From NCBI GenBank assembly GCA_016235915.1, contig JACRIC010000045.1, forward strand, positions 1 to 5,325: a stretch of DNA of 5,325 bases. Reading direction: 5' to 3'. The notes under the pieces are model-generated. The model ran no database searches. It worked only from the letters and a program-made list of their open reading frames with translations, and was not told the origin of the DNA. Below, piece after piece: positions 4,624-5,325 of this stretch (position 1 is the stretch's first letter; each line of letters begins with the position of its first letter). This DNA is from Candidatus Peregrinibacteria bacterium (GTDB taxonomy: Bacteria > Patescibacteriota > Gracilibacteria > UBA1369 > JACRIC01). The position numbers and the translations under genes are program-made.

Positions 4624-5325
4624 AAAACATCCTCCGCATTATCGATCAAACCGGATTTTCTGTTTTCGTTCTGCTCGCCTCGGACATCTTCTGGTATTTC
4701 GCGAGCTTCCTTTTGGCGTATTATCTCCGAGACACGTACGGCCCGTTCAAAATTCATGCCATCGGTTTTTATCTGCAGGTTGTGCCGTATGTTTTATTAC
4801 TCTTGATAGCGGTTTTTTACAGTTACGGCCTCTACGAACAGAAGCGCCGCATCAATAAAATCAGCGAAATTTATCTCGTGACGAAATCGGCGACCGCGAT
4901 GCTCATCTTCATTATGGCCGCGTCATTTTTGGAAAAAGTGAACTATTCCAGAGGATTGGTGCTTCTTTTCTGGGGAATTTCCATCGTGTTTCTCAATTTC
5001 GGCAGATATCTCATAAGAGACATCCAAAAAGCTCTTTTTCGCCGCGGATACGGAGTAAAAAATATCTTGATTATCGGGGCGGGAAAGCCGGGAAAACGCC
5101 TCGCGGAAAAATTGGAAGAATATCGCGAATTCGGTTTTCATATTGCGGGATTTCTCGACGACCGCACGAAGCCCAAAAAAAGCCAATACAAATTCCTGGG
5201 ACAAACCAAGTACTTGCTGGAAGTCATAAAAAAGCGCGACATTCACGAAATTTACATTTCTGACCCTTCGATTTCGCATGAAAAAATTCTGGAAATGATT
5301 CAACTCTGCGAAAATTTTCCAGTAA
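4620..5325 (+). CDS. Polyprenyl glycosylphosphotransferase, N-terminal 235 residues (3' end beyond window edge)
   Basis: Members of this family start polysaccharide synthesis by moving a sugar-1-phosphate from a nucleotide sugar to undecaprenyl phosphate in the inner membrane. The visible half has four hydrophobic, likely membrane-spanning segments (about 12-36, 49-69, 89-104 and 111-128), including the family-typical YSRGLVLLFWGIS (109-121). The linker RDIQKALFRRGYGVKN (133-148) follows, then a Rossmann-like CoA_binding_3-type domain with ILIIGAGKPGKRLAEKL (149-165) and GFHIAGFLDD (172-181). The frame is still open at the edge (the final TAA is out of frame), so the C-terminal catalytic sugar-transferase domain with its Asp-Glu pair is unseen. 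WbaP- or WcaJ-like specificity cannot be decided. A four-membrane-segment dehydratase of the PglF/CapD type also carries a similar N-terminal half and cannot be fully excluded; the spacing and motifs favour the transferase. The ATG at 4620 overlaps the GT2 stop. Confidence 0.86.
   Translation, partial: MKNILRIIDQTGFSVFVLLASDIFWYFASFLLAYYLRDTYGPFKIHAIGFYLQVVPYVLLLLIAVFYSYGLYEQKRRINKISEIYLVTKSATAMLIFIMAASFLEKVNYSRGLVLLFWGISIVFLNFGRYLIRDIQKALFRRGYGVKNILIIGAGKPGKRLAEKLEEYREFGFHIAGFLDDRTKPKKSQYKFLGQTKYLLEVIKKRDIHEIYISDPSISHEKILEMIQLCENFPV

Noticed and set aside
4923..5303. A 126-codon minus-strand open frame opposite the glycosylphosphotransferase
   Set aside because: It is antisense to a well-supported partial gene and shows no motif or start signal of its own.

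Overview
The window holds eight protein-coding genes arranged as two divergent blocks that meet at a short intergenic region (3041-3101). No rRNA, tRNA or CRISPR array was seen. The gene style is bacterial: tight spacing, two ATGA stop/start overlaps, mostly weak or absent Shine-Dalgarno sequences, and TGA used as a normal stop. Compact operons of this kind, with a four-helix-bundle ORF and a HicBA pair, would suit an uncultured candidate-phylum (Patescibacteria/CPR-like) genome. That placement is only a weak inference, because no taxonomic marker is present.

Left block (minus strand, read from 3040 down to 1): a UDP-glucuronate decarboxylase-type SDR gene, then metK (S-adenosylmethionine synthetase), then a truncated four-helix-bundle ORF, then ahcY (S-adenosylhomocysteine hydrolase, running off the left edge). 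MetK makes SAM and AhcY removes the SAH left after methylation, so these two genes form the core of an activated methyl cycle. The SDR gene instead makes a nucleotide sugar (UDP-xylose) and fits functionally with the glycan genes on the other strand.

The most unusual part lies between metK and ahcY (about 634-909). A low-GC (about 26% by hand count) four-helix-bundle ORF is bracketed by two short arrays of a 9-nt repeat (consensus AARGTTCRT) in inverted orientation. Their cores form a 21-nt inverted repeat with 20 matches. The repeats overlap the metK stop codon on one side and supply the ahcY start codon on the other. The layout resembles the 23S rRNA intervening sequences that encode this protein family, but it sits inside a protein-coding operon.

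Right block (plus strand, 3102 to the right edge): hicB antitoxin, hicA toxin, a GT2 glycosyltransferase, and the N-terminal part of a polyprenyl-phosphate glycosylphosphotransferase (membrane segments plus Rossmann domain, cut by the window edge). Gaps are 8 nt, 5 nt and a 4-nt overlap, so the four genes look like one transcription unit. The last two begin a surface polysaccharide assembly locus: the phosphotransferase would load the first sugar onto the lipid carrier and the GT2 enzyme would add a later one. A candidate sigma-70-type promoter precedes hicB, and a 17-bp imperfect palindrome overlaps its -10 box, as expected for an autoregulated toxin-antitoxin operon.
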